Shown here: positions 39,991 to 48,192 of the stretch, piece after piece
How the letters are laid out: every line of letters starts with the position of its first letter
How positions within the stretch are numbered: position 1 is the stretch's first letter
Assembly: GCF_017305915.1 (NCBI RefSeq)
Contig: NZ_JAFKJN010000025.1
Span: forward strand, 52,437 to 116,436
Source of the DNA: Reyranella sp.
GTDB taxonomy: Bacteria > Pseudomonadota > Alphaproteobacteria > Reyranellales > Reyranellaceae
Direction: 5' to 3'
DNA: 64,000 nucleotides
The notes under the pieces: model-generated
Told to the model about the DNA's origin: nothing
Seen by the model: only the letters and a program-made list of their open reading frames with translations
Database searches by the model: none
Made by a program: the position numbers and the translations under genes

Positions 39991-40000
39991 CCGAGAGATT

Positions 40001-41014
40001 TCATCCGAGCTTGGGCCGCACGTCCTTGGTCTGGTCGAGGATCGCAGACGTGATCACGTCGTCGAGCTTGGGCGCGCCGGCGGTGAACTGCTTCAGCTCG
40101 TCGTAGAGCGTGATCTGGTCCTGCCACACCTTGGCATCGAAGGCGCCCCAGCCGTTGGCCTTGGTGTTGTCGTTGAAGGCGAACTTCAGCAGCACTTTCA
40201 GGCCCTCGAGCTCGTCGTCACGCTTGAAGTTGGGATAGGCCTTGATCAGGAGGTCGGCCGATTTCTCCGGCTCCTTCTGCGCATAGGCGTAGCCCTTCGC
40301 CATCGCCTTGAGGAAGCCGGCGACCATTGGCCCTTTCTTCTCCAGCGTGTCCTTGGTGGCGTAGAGCGGCAGGGCATAGAGCTGCACGCCCGCGTCCCAC
40401 AGCCGCAGCGTGACCGGCGGCTGGCCCAGCGCCTTGATCGCCGTGGTCGAGGTCAGCCAGCCGGTGAAGGCGTCGACCTGGCCGGTCAGCAATGGCGTGA
40501 AGTCGGCGCCGACGACGACCACCTCGACGTCCTTCTCGGGGATGTTGTGCTTCTTGAGCAGCGCGGTCAGCAGGATCTTGCCGGTCGCCTGGATGCCGAT
40601 CTTCTTGCCGACCATGTCCTTGGGCGTGCGGATCGGCTTCTTCTCCAGGGAGAAGAAGGTGTAGGGGTGCTGCTGCAGGGCCGTGGCGAAGCACTTGACC
40701 GGGATCTTCTGCGACGCCGCCAGCATCAGCGACGGGCTCGACGACACCTGGCCGATCTCGCAGCGCCCCGAGGCCACGATCGCCACGCCGTCGATGCTGG
40801 GTCCGCCGGGCTGGATCACGACGTGGAGCTTCTCCTCCTCGAAGTAGCCGAGCTGGCTGGCGACCACCTCGCCGATGTTGTTGTTGGAGGCGAGCCAGCC
40901 GAGCTGCATGTTGACGGTCTGGGTCTTGGCCTGGGCGAAGCCGCCCGATGGCAGGAGATTTGCAGCGGCCGCGGCGGTGGCAGCAGCTCCTGTGAGAAGT
41001 GTGCGGCGGCGCAT
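40001..41014 (-). CDS. ABC transporter substrate-binding protein (NMT1/TauA-like)
   Basis: The protein has 337 residues. A Tat-like signal (MRRRTLLTGAAATAAAAANL) precedes an NMT1/TauA-type receptor: LGWLASNNNIGEVVASQLGYFEEEKL, GRCEIGQVSSSPSLM and TPKDMVGKKIGIQ. The ATG at 41014 has gggagg placed upstream and gives the signal peptide directly; longer frames only add divergent-gene sequence. It should work with the ATPase and permease at 41959-43574, which lie on the other strand across a TauD gene. Its ligand may be the substrate of the adjacent amidohydrolase. Confidence 0.92.
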   Translation of the reverse strand: MRRRTLLTGAAATAAAAANLLPSGGFAQAKTQTVNMQLGWLASNNNIGEVVASQLGYFEEEKLHVVIQPGGPSIDGVAIVASGRCEIGQVSSSPSLMLAASQKIPVKCFATALQQHPYTFFSLEKKPIRTPKDMVGKKIGIQATGKILLTALLKKHNIPEKDVEVVVVGADFTPLLTGQVDAFTGWLTSTTAIKALGQPPVTLRLWDAGVQLYALPLYATKDTLEKKGPMVAGFLKAMAKGYAYAQKEPEKSADLLIKAYPNFKRDDELEGLKVLLKFAFNDNTKANGWGAFDAKVWQDQITLYDELKQFTAGAPKLDDVITSAILDQTKDVRPKLG

Positions 41015-41105
41015 GATTGATCCCTCCCCGATTGTGTCTTGCGACCGTAACGATAGACTGCCGCAAGACACGGACCAAATCGAGGCTCCCCTCATCGAGG
41101 ATCCC

Positions 41106-41966
41106 ATGGCCAAGCCCTTCGACGTCCAGCCGGTCGACGCCTCATTCGGGGCGGTGGTTACCGGTATCCGCCTCGCCGATCTCGACGAACCGACCTGGCG
41201 TTCGCTCCATGACACCTGGTTGCAGTACGCGCTGCTGATCTTCCCGGGGCAGTTCCTGAAGAAGGACGAGCAGATCGCCTTCGCCAAGCGCTTCGGGCCG
41301 CTGGAGTTCGAGATGGGCGCAGTCAGCAACGTCCGCGAGGACGGCACGCTGCGCGCGCCGGAAGAAGGCGACGACGTCGTCCAGATCCTCAAGGGCAACG
41401 AGGGCTGGCACGCCGATTCGACCTTCAAGCCGATCCAGGCCAAGGGCGCAGTGTTCAGCGCCGAGGTCGTGCCGACGATCGGCGGCCACACCGGCTGGGC
41501 CGACATGCGCGCGGCCTACGACGCGCTCGATGCCGCGACCAAGCAAAGGATCGCGAACCTCGCCGCCTACCATTCGCTGCACTACAGCCAGGGCCGCATC
41601 GGCCATGTGCCGCAGAAGGGCACCGACGACTATCGCCGCCTGGGCTTCGAGGGCGACGAGGACGTGCTGCGGCCGCTGGTCAAGATCCATCCCGACACCG
41701 GCCGCAAGTCGCTGCTGATCGGCCGCCATGCGCACGACATCCCGGGGCTGTCGCCGGCGGACTCGCAGCAGCTCCTGCAGGAGCTGATCGACTTCGCCTG
41801 CCAGCCGCCGCGCCTCTATCACCACGACTGGCGCGTCGGCGACGTCGTGATCTGGGACAACCGTTGCCTCTTGCACCAGGCGACGCCGTTCGACATGACC
41901 CAGCCGCGCGTCATGTGGCACACCCGCATCGCCGGCGATCCGGTGAGCGAAGCCGCCCTTGGCTGA
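41106..41966 (+). CDS. TauD/TfdA family Fe(II)/2-oxoglutarate dioxygenase
   Basis: The protein has 286 residues. The iron-binding HxD is seen in GNEGWHADSTF, and the distal histidine/arginine region is CLLHQATPFD then PRVMWHTRIAGD. It hydroxylates its substrate using oxygen and 2-oxoglutarate, often to release sulfite or an amine in a catabolic step. It starts at ATG 41106, divergent from the receptor gene across 91 bases, and overlaps the downstream ATPase gene by 8 bases, so it is part of the transporter operon. The substrate is not certain; taurine is not implied by the surrounding genes. Confidence 0.9.
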   Translation: MAKPFDVQPVDASFGAVVTGIRLADLDEPTWRSLHDTWLQYALLIFPGQFLKKDEQIAFAKRFGPLEFEMGAVSNVREDGTLRAPEEGDDVVQILKGNEGWHADSTFKPIQAKGAVFSAEVVPTIGGHTGWADMRAAYDALDAATKQRIANLAAYHSLHYSQGRIGHVPQKGTDDYRRLGFEGDEDVLRPLVKIHPDTGRKSLLIGRHAHDIPGLSPADSQQLLQELIDFACQPPRLYHHDWRVGDVVIWDNRCLLHQATPFDMTQPRVMWHTRIAGDPVSEAALG

Positions 41967-42726
41967 GACGGCGGTCTCCTGCGAGAGGGTCAGCGTCCGC
42001 TTCACCAGCGAACGCGGCACGGTCACCGCGCTCGACAACATCGATCTCACTATCCCGCGCGGCAGCTTCCTGACGCTGCTCGGGCCCTCCGGCTGCGGCA
42101 AGTCCACCCTGCTGCGCGTGATGGCCGACCTCGTGGCACCGTCGAGCGGCCGCGTGTCGGTGCTGGGCGGCGCGCCGCAGGCCGCGCGCGAATCGCGGCA
42201 GATCGGGTTCGTGTTCCAGGATCCGGCGCTGCTCGCCTGGCGCACGGTGCTGGAGAACGTCTCGCTGCCGCTCGAGGTCGGCGGCGGCAAGGCCTTGCCC
42301 GGCGCGCGCTCGCCGCACGAGTTGCTGTCGCTGGTCGGCCTCAGCGGCTGGGAGAAGGCCTATCCGCACGAGCTGTCGGGCGGCATGCGCCAGCGCGTGG
42401 CGATCGCCCGCGCCCTGGTTTCCAATCCGCGGCTGCTGCTGATGGACGAGCCGTTCGGGGCGCTCGACGAGATCACGCGCGATCGGCTGAACGAGGAGCT
42501 GCTGCAGCTCTGGGAGACCACCGGCACGACCATCGTGTTCGTGACCCATTCGATCTACGAGGCGGCGTTCCTCGGCCAGAGCGTGCTGCTGCTGGCGGCG
42601 CGGCCTGGGAGGGTCCGCGAGCAGGTGCCCGTCACGCTTCCCATGCCGCGCCGGCTGGCGCAGCGCGAGACGACGGAGTTCGTGTCGCTGGCCGGCCATC
42701 TGCGCCGCGTGCTGGAGACCTGCTGA
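41959..42726 (+). CDS. ABC transporter ATP-binding protein (NitT/Tau type)
   Basis: The protein has 255 residues with intact motifs: Walker A GPSGCGKST, Q-loop FVFQDPALLAW, signature LSGGMRQR, Walker B LLLMDEPFGALD and FVTHSIYEA. The start is TTG at 41959, inside the end of the TauD gene, which gives the expected distance to the first beta strand. Its last base overlaps the permease start. It powers the importer whose receptor is at 40001. Confidence 0.93.
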   Translation: MAETAVSCERVSVRFTSERGTVTALDNIDLTIPRGSFLTLLGPSGCGKSTLLRVMADLVAPSSGRVSVLGGAPQAARESRQIGFVFQDPALLAWRTVLENVSLPLEVGGGKALPGARSPHELLSLVGLSGWEKAYPHELSGGMRQRVAIARALVSNPRLLLMDEPFGALDEITRDRLNEELLQLWETTGTTIVFVTHSIYEAAFLGQSVLLLAARPGRVREQVPVTLPMPRRLAQRETTEFVSLAGHLRRVLETC

Positions 42727-43574
42727 TGGCCGAGCAGGTGACCGCCAATCAAGTGCCAGTCGGCGGCTTTGCCGAGGATGCCGAGGCCGACGCCCGCTTC
42801 CTCGCCCACAAGCGCTACCTCGCCTGGCGCCGCCGCCTGCTGCCGATCGGCGCCATCCTGCTGTTCCTTCTGCTGTGGTGGCAGGCGGTCGTGCAGTTCG
42901 AGATCAAGCCGTTCATCGCGCCGTCGCCGGTGGCGGTGGCCAAGGTCCTGGTCGAGCGCTTCGATATCCTGATGACCAACCTGCTGCCGACCGCGATCGA
43001 GGCGGTGTGCGGCTTCCTGCTGGGCAACTTCGCGGCGATCGCGCTCGCAACCGTGTTCGTCTATCGCAAGACCTCGGAAGAGGCGCTGTTCCCGATCGCG
43101 GTGATGGTCAACACCATCCCGGTCGTCGCCAAGGCGCCGATCCTCGTGCTGCTGCTGGGCAACGGCATGGAGCCAAAGATCGCCATCGCCGCGATCATCT
43201 GCTTCTTCCCGACGCTGGTGAACATGACGCGGGGCCTGCGCGACGTGCGGCCCGAGCAGCTCGAATTGATGCGCATCCTGTCGGCGACGCCGCGCGAGGT
43301 GTTCTTCCGCATCCGCGTGCCCAACGCGCTGCCGTACCTGTTCTCGGCGCTGAAGATCGCGGCCTCGACCGCGGTGATCGGCGCGATCGTCGGCGAATGG
43401 ATCGGCTCGAACGTCGGCATCGGCGCGCTGATCATCCAGGCGACCTACAACTTCGATTCGCCGCTGCTCTACGCGACGATCGTCGTCGGCTCGACCTTCT
43501 CGGCGCTGTTCTTCGGCGTGATCTCGCTGGCCGAACGCTCGATGCTGCGCTGGCACACCGCGCACAAGGATTGA
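42726..43574 (+). CDS. ABC transporter permease (NitT/Tau type)
   Basis: The protein has 282 residues with about six membrane helices. The coupling segment ELMRILSATPREVFFRIRVPNALPYLFSAL has the EAA-like pattern of this permease class, and IGEW-like IVGEWIGSNVGIG follows. It shares one base with the upstream ATPase gene. It ends 3 bases before the stop of the converging formamidase gene. Confidence 0.93.
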   Translation: MAEQVTANQVPVGGFAEDAEADARFLAHKRYLAWRRRLLPIGAILLFLLLWWQAVVQFEIKPFIAPSPVAVAKVLVERFDILMTNLLPTAIEAVCGFLLGNFAAIALATVFVYRKTSEEALFPIAVMVNTIPVVAKAPILVLLLGNGMEPKIAIAAIICFFPTLVNMTRGLRDVRPEQLELMRILSATPREVFFRIRVPNALPYLFSALKIAASTAVIGAIVGEWIGSNVGIGALIIQATYNFDSPLLYATIVVGSTFSALFFGVISLAERSMLRWHTAHKD

Positions 43575-43577
43575 GGC

Positions 43578-44609
43578 CTACTCCGCGGCGAGCTTCTTCG
43601 GCGGCAGGGTCGTCGGCACCGGCTTGAACGTGCGCGTCGGCGTGGCGAAGCCGCAGCTCGCACCGTCGGTCACCTTGACGTCCTTCTCCCACGGCAGCGC
43701 ATACCTCCCGGTGGCGAGGTCGTGCATGTAGGTGTAGGGGCAGTCGCGCGCGCCACCCTTCACCGCGACATAGCCGCGATGGCCGAACTGGTAGATGTTG
43801 TTCTCGACGCCCCAGTGGATTCGGGCCTCGTCGCACAGCTTCGGCCGCACCTCGGCGGTGATGATCTCGTCGGGGACGCCGTTGCCCGTGGCGAGCGGCG
43901 TCCCGTCGTAGTTCACGATCATGCCTTCGCCCATCGAGTCGAACGTGCCGTCGCTGCCGGCGAGACAGACCGAGGCCGTGTACAGCAGGTTGCAGAAGGC
44001 GTTCGACTGGTTGGTGAAGTGCCAGCTCTGGCGGATCGGCGCGGTATAGCCGGCCGTGCGGATCATGACGTTGGCGCCCTTGTAGGCGCTCTCGCGCGCC
44101 ATCTCGGGGAACATGCCGTCGTGGCAGATGATCAGCGCGATCTTCGAGCCGTTCGGCCCGTCGCACACCGGGATGCCGAGATCGCCCGGCTCCCACGGCT
44201 CGACCGGCACCCAGGGGTGCATCTTGCGGTAATAGAGTTTGATCTCGCCCTTGTTGTCGATGATCAGCCCCGAGTTGAACGGGTTGCCGTGGGGATTGAA
44301 CTCCATGATGGAGAAGCAGCCCCAGATGTCATTGGCGATGCAGGCGCCGCGGAAGCGCTCGACCTCGGGCCCGTCCAGCCGGCACATGATCTCCGGATTG
44401 GTGTCCATGGAGAGGCCGTGCAGCGAGTATTCCGGGAAGACGACCAGGTCCATGGTCGACATGTTGCGCCGCGCCTTGGCGACCAGCGCGCACACGCGGT
44501 CGGTCTGACGCGCGAGATCGTCCCTGGTGACGACGACGGGGTTCTGGATCTGCACCAACCCGATGACCATGCCATCGGGCGCCTTGTTGAGGCCGCCTAG
44601 TCCGCTCAT
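43578..44609 (-). CDS. amiF: Formamidase (nitrilase superfamily)
   Basis: The protein has 343 residues. The nitrilase-fold triad is visible: E in LVVFPEYSLHG, K in LYYRKMHPWVP and C in ALIICHDGMFPE. The N-terminus GGLNKAPDGMVIGLVQ and overall length match AmiF-type formamidases, which hydrolyse formamide to formate and ammonia; short-chain amidase activity is the alternative. The ATG at 44609 has ggagg upstream; the frame is open further but the extension is proline-rich and unlike the family. Its place beside a cytosine-deaminase-like enzyme and TauD suggests that formamide arises from breakdown of the imported compound. Confidence 0.88.
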   Translation of the reverse strand: MSGLGGLNKAPDGMVIGLVQIQNPVVVTRDDLARQTDRVCALVAKARRNMSTMDLVVFPEYSLHGLSMDTNPEIMCRLDGPEVERFRGACIANDIWGCFSIMEFNPHGNPFNSGLIIDNKGEIKLYYRKMHPWVPVEPWEPGDLGIPVCDGPNGSKIALIICHDGMFPEMARESAYKGANVMIRTAGYTAPIRQSWHFTNQSNAFCNLLYTASVCLAGSDGTFDSMGEGMIVNYDGTPLATGNGVPDEIITAEVRPKLCDEARIHWGVENNIYQFGHRGYVAVKGGARDCPYTYMHDLATGRYALPWEKDVKVTDGASCGFATPTRTFKPVPTTLPPKKLAAE

Positions 44610-44663
44610 CGCTTCCTCCGCCGGTTGTCTTGCCGGCGGAGGAGGCAAGCTCCGTGCCACTCT

Positions 44664-44766
44664 TTTCCTCCCCCGTCATACGGGGGAGGGCAGGGAGGGA
44701 GAGGGCAACAGGCGTGGTGCTTGCCCCCTCCTCGATCCTCCCCCGTCTGACGGGGGAGGAGGAAAG
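44664..44766. repeat. cctcccccgtc palindromic repeat, family D
   Basis: Two small hairpins, cctcccccgtcatacgggggagg on the left and cctcccccgtctgacgggggagg on the right, face each other around a pyrimidine/purine-rich middle (gggagggagagggcaac and ttgccccctcctc). The whole unit of about 100 bases is itself an inverted repeat. It lies between the formamidase start and the stop of the HpaI-like aldolase. It has the same style of architecture as family A but a different sequence. Confidence 0.75.
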
Positions 44767-44767
44767 A

Positions 44768-45553
44768 CTACTTGTCTGCGGCCGCGCCGACGTCCTTGCG
44801 GAAGCCGTTGACGGCAGCCCTGGCAGCCATCGCCATCAGGCCGGAATCGTTGGCGATCGTGCATAGCTGGAAGCCCATGCCGAAGGCCTTGGCGGCGTAG
44901 CTCGCGGTGCCGTTGTGGATGCCGGCGAACAGGTTGCGCTTCTTGCAGGCGCTCGTGAGCTTCTCGTAGATCTTGAGGACCTGCGGCTCCTCGCGGTCGA
45001 GCCGCGGCTCCAGGCCGAGCGACAGGCCGAGATCGGACGGGCCGACATAGATGCCGCTCACGCCCGGCACGTCGAGGATGGCGTCGATGTTGTCGATCGC
45101 CTCCTGGGTCTCGATCATCGGGATGATCAGCACTTCGTCGTTGGCGATCTTCTGGTATGGCGTCGCCGAGCCGTAGGCACCGGCGCGGATCGGGCCGTTC
45201 GAGCGCTTGCCCTTGGGCGGATAGAGCGAATACGAGACCAGCGCCTTGGCCTCGGCGGCGTTGTTGACCATCGGACAGATCACGCCCCACGCCCCACCGT
45301 CCAGCACCTTGCCGATGATGCCGGGCTCGTTCCACGGCACGCGCACCAGCGGGGTGATCGGATGCTTGTCCATCGCCTGGAAGCAGGCGACCATCGACTG
45401 GTAGTCCTGCACGCCGTGCTGAATATCGACAGTAACGCTGTCCCAGCCGCACTGCGCCATGACCTCGGCCGAGAAGCCGCTGGGGATCGCGAGCCAAGCG
45501 TTGACGCAGGCCTTGCCGGCCTGCAGGCGCTTCTTCAGCATGTTCGTCGACAT
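44768..45553 (-). CDS. HpcH/HpaI family aldolase
   Basis: The protein has 261 residues, a class II metal-dependent aldolase of the HpcH/HpaI family. Key features are the catalytic histidine in TVDIQHGVQDY, the metal-binding glutamate in IIPMIETQEAID, and GPSDLGLSLG with the metal aspartate. It cleaves 2-keto-3-deoxy or 4-hydroxy-2-oxo acids to pyruvate or glyoxylate plus an aldehyde. It lies 51 bases downstream of the sugar ABC gene set on the same strand. Together with the xylose-dehydrogenase-like enzyme it would suit an oxidative pentose pathway ending in 2-keto-3-deoxypentonate cleavage. Confidence 0.88.
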   Translation of the reverse strand: MSTNMLKKRLQAGKACVNAWLAIPSGFSAEVMAQCGWDSVTVDIQHGVQDYQSMVACFQAMDKHPITPLVRVPWNEPGIIGKVLDGGAWGVICPMVNNAAEAKALVSYSLYPPKGKRSNGPIRAGAYGSATPYQKIANDEVLIIPMIETQEAIDNIDAILDVPGVSGIYVGPSDLGLSLGLEPRLDREEPQVLKIYEKLTSACKKRNLFAGIHNGTASYAAKAFGMGFQLCTIANDSGLMAMAARAAVNGFRKDVGAAADK

Positions 45554-45604
45554 ATCGGCGTTCCCTCACTTCGGTAATGGAACGCCTTTCTTAGCGCCGG
45601 CCGG

Positions 45605-46357
45605 CTACATTGTCTTGTAGACGTGCCAGGGCCCTTCGATCCGCTCGATGTAAAGGTGTCCGGTTTCGTTGATCGAAGGTAGTTTTTCGCCGGGCGGGAC
45701 GTAGAGCACGCCGACCACGCCTTGCGATGGGCCGCCGAGCCGGAGCTCGAGCCGCCCGAGGGCGATGCGTTCCCAGTCCTTGAAGTGCAGTGCGTTCATC
45801 CTGGTGCGGATGGCCTTGGCGTCTCTGGCGTCGATCGCCGTCTTCAGCGCGTCGAGCGCGCCGAGCTGCTTGCGGAAGTGAGCCAGCCTTTCGAGGTCGG
45901 GCAGGAAGGCGATGCGGAGGCTCTGGTAGTCCCATTCTTCCTGGTCGCTGCGCGCCGTCTTCTGCGCCAGGACCATGCCGTCGTAGGTACTCGACGCCGC
46001 GCCGAGGGAGCGTACGGCCTTGAGCTTCAGGGTGCCGCTTTCGCTCGTGAAGTAGGCATACCAGTCGATAGTCTCGCGGCCGTTGTCGATCGTCACGTCG
46101 TAGACCGGCGCATCGGCCGGCGAGAGGGCGAGGCGGCGAGCGGCATAGTGCTTGCCGGGCAGCAGCATCTGGCCGACGGTCGGTTCGTCCGAGTAGCGGC
46201 GCTTCATCTCGCCGGTGTAGGAGGCGCCGCGATTCGGCACGCTGTCGGGATTAGGACCGAAGTAACCGTCGATGATCTCCTCGGGCGAGGGTGCTGCCAG
46301 ACAGGGAAGAGCCAGCAGGGCGAAGGCCATTGCCAGCGCGAGTCTGATCGGGCTCAT
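45605..46357 (-). CDS. Secreted protein of unknown function in a sugar ABC operon
   Basis: The protein has 250 residues. The N-terminus is a signal peptide (LALAMAFALLALPCLAAPSP), so it is exported. The mature part has EEIIDGYFGPNPDSVPNRG, TIDWYAYFTSESGTLK and a C-terminal strand-rich piece with LYVPPGEKLPSINETGHLYIE. I do not recognise the family. Its ATG overlaps the stop of the second sugar permease (ATGA), so it is translated with the transporter and may be an accessory periplasmic protein. Confidence 0.75.
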   Translation of the reverse strand: MSPIRLALAMAFALLALPCLAAPSPEEIIDGYFGPNPDSVPNRGASYTGEMKRRYSDEPTVGQMLLPGKHYAARRLALSPADAPVYDVTIDNGRETIDWYAYFTSESGTLKLKAVRSLGAASSTYDGMVLAQKTARSDQEEWDYQSLRIAFLPDLERLAHFRKQLGALDALKTAIDARDAKAIRTRMNALHFKDWERIALGRLELRLGGPSQGVVGVLYVPPGEKLPSINETGHLYIERIEGPWHVYKTM

Positions 46358-47241
46358 CCCTTGACTGCGCCCGCGGCGAGGCCCTCGACGATATAGCGCT
46401 GCAGCAGCATCACCAGCACGACGGTGGGCAGCAGGGCCAGCAGGCAGATCGCCATCATCAGATTGAAGAACACGAACAGATCGCCGACCAGGCTGGCGAT
46501 GACCACGGGCAGGGTCATGAAGTCGGGTCGCGCGTTCAGGATCAGCGGGATCAGGAGCTCGTGCCACGAAACGATGAACATGATGACGCCGCAGGCCGCC
46601 AGGGCCGGCGTGGCGAGCGGCAGCACGATGTGGAAGAAGGCGCGGAACCGCGTGCAGCCGTCGATGCGGGCGGCCTCCTCGAGCTCGGACGGGATGGCGT
46701 CGAAGTAGGGGGCGAGGATCAGGATGGCGTAGGGCAGCAGGAAGCCGGTCTCGGCGATGATCACGCCGCCCAGCGTGTTGAGCTGGCCCAGCGAGCGGAT
46801 GACGATGTAGAGCGGGATCATCAGCACGATCGCCGGCACGAAGCGCGAGACGATGTTGGCCTGCAGCAGGAACAGCGTCCATCGATAGCGTAGGCGGGCG
46901 ATGGTGTAGGCCGACAGGGCGCCGAACAGCAGGGTCAGGGCCGTCACCGATGCCGCCACGATCAGCGAGTTGGCGAAGGCGCGGTAGAACCTCTTGATGT
47001 TGTCGGGCAGGTAGGTCGCCTGGTCGAAGATACGGCCCTTCTGCGCGCCCTGGGTCAGGATCACCACGAAGTTGTCGGCCGTGACCTCCAGCGGCAGGAC
47101 GCGGCGGGTGTCGGCGTGCAGCGCCTTCTCCGACTGCACGCTGCCCAGCAGCACGGCGGCGAGCGGCAGCAGGATGACGGCGATCACCACGAGGTTGGCG
47201 ACATGCAGGGCGAGCTTTGCCGGGCGCGACAGCTTGAACAT
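46354..47241 (-). CDS. Carbohydrate ABC transporter permease (MalG family)
   Basis: The protein has 295 residues and six predicted helices. The coupling motif EEAARIDGCTRFRAFFHIVLP (EAA loop) is clear, and TTEKALHAD-like SEKALHADTRRVLPLEVTADNF in the periplasmic loop is typical of MalG relatives. It overlaps the upstream MalF-type permease by one base and the downstream secreted protein by 4 bases. It imports a sugar together with the receptor at 48193. No ATPase gene is in the operon. Confidence 0.93.
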   Translation of the reverse strand: MFKLSRPAKLALHVANLVVIAVILLPLAAVLLGSVQSEKALHADTRRVLPLEVTADNFVVILTQGAQKGRIFDQATYLPDNIKRFYRAFANSLIVAASVTALTLLFGALSAYTIARLRYRWTLFLLQANIVSRFVPAIVLMIPLYIVIRSLGQLNTLGGVIIAETGFLLPYAILILAPYFDAIPSELEEAARIDGCTRFRAFFHIVLPLATPALAACGVIMFIVSWHELLIPLILNARPDFMTLPVVIASLVGDLFVFFNLMMAICLLALLPTVVLVMLLQRYIVEGLAAGAVKG

Positions 47242-48098
47242 CAGAGCGTCACCCGGCGGTAGACCGCACGCAGATAGACCAGCGCGATCGCGGCGATCAT
47301 CAGGGCCAGGATGAAGGCCGAGGCCGCACCCATGCCGAAGTTGTTGGGCGGCGAGAAGCTGATCTTGTAGCTATACCAGGCGGCGACCCATGTGGCGTCG
47401 CCCGGCCCGCCCTGGGTGATCGCCAGGATCTCCTCGAACACCGCGAAGGCGAAGGCGGTGCGCAGGATCAGGATGATGGCGATGATCTGCTGCAGCATCG
47501 GCAGGGTGATCTGGCGGAAGCGGTGCCAGGCATTGGCGCCGTCGATCGCCGCCTGCTCGTAGAGCTCGCGCGGGATGCCCTGCAGGGCGGCGTGCACCAG
47601 GATGATGGCGAACGGCAGGGTGCGCCAGATGTAGGGCACGGTGACGGCGTAGAGCGCGGTGTCGGGATTGCCGGCCCAGTTGATCGGTTGGTCGATCACG
47701 CCGGCGCTGAACAGCAGGCGGTTCAGGAAGCCGAACTGGAAGCTGTACATGAACGACCAGATCAGGCCGTTGCAGATCGGCGGGATGGCGTAGGGCAGCA
47801 GGATGAGAAAGCGAGTGACCCGCGAGGTCCAGACGCCGGCCTGGTTGATCAGCAAGGCGATCGCCACCGCGATCACCACCTCGCTCACCACGGTGATGGC
47901 GGTGAAGATCAGCGTGTTCTTGATCGCGACCCAGAACAGCGGATCCTCGAGCACGCGGCCATAATTCTCCCAGCCGGTGAACGGGAACTCGCCGCGCCTG
48001 AGCTGGGCCAACCCGACCTTGTGCACCGAGAGGTAGCCGGCATAGATCACCGGATAGGCGAGGATCGCCGCCAGGAAGGCGAGCGTCGGCAGGTTCAT
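47241..48098 (-). CDS. Sugar ABC transporter permease (MalF family)
   Basis: The protein has 285 residues with six helices and the EAA loop LYEQAAIDGANAWHRFRQITLP. The ATG at 48098 begins almost at the first membrane helix (AFLAAILAYPVIYAGYLSVH). The same frame continues upstream with a basic stretch like the usual cytoplasmic tail (RPRRRRFRGELSAR) but has no standard start codon before the receptor gene, so the true N-terminus may be longer with a non-standard start. It partners the MalG-type permease, which overlaps it by one base. Confidence 0.9.
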   Translation of the reverse strand: MNLPTLAFLAAILAYPVIYAGYLSVHKVGLAQLRRGEFPFTGWENYGRVLEDPLFWVAIKNTLIFTAITVVSEVVIAVAIALLINQAGVWTSRVTRFLILLPYAIPPICNGLIWSFMYSFQFGFLNRLLFSAGVIDQPINWAGNPDTALYAVTVPYIWRTLPFAIILVHAALQGIPRELYEQAAIDGANAWHRFRQITLPMLQQIIAIILILRTAFAFAVFEEILAITQGGPGDATWVAAWYSYKISFSPPNNFGMGAASAFILALMIAAIALVYLRAVYRRVTL

Positions 48099-48192
48099 GG
48101 CCAGAGCGAACTGCCGCGCCGACAGCTCGCCGCGGAACCGCCGCCGACGCGGGCGCGCCGCGATCGGCGGCTGGGCCAGCGCGGTCAGGGCG

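Noticed and set aside
44664..44766. Possible CRISPR-like repeat pair
   Set aside because: Only two hairpin units in inverted orientation with a related middle; there is no regular spacer array and no cas gene.
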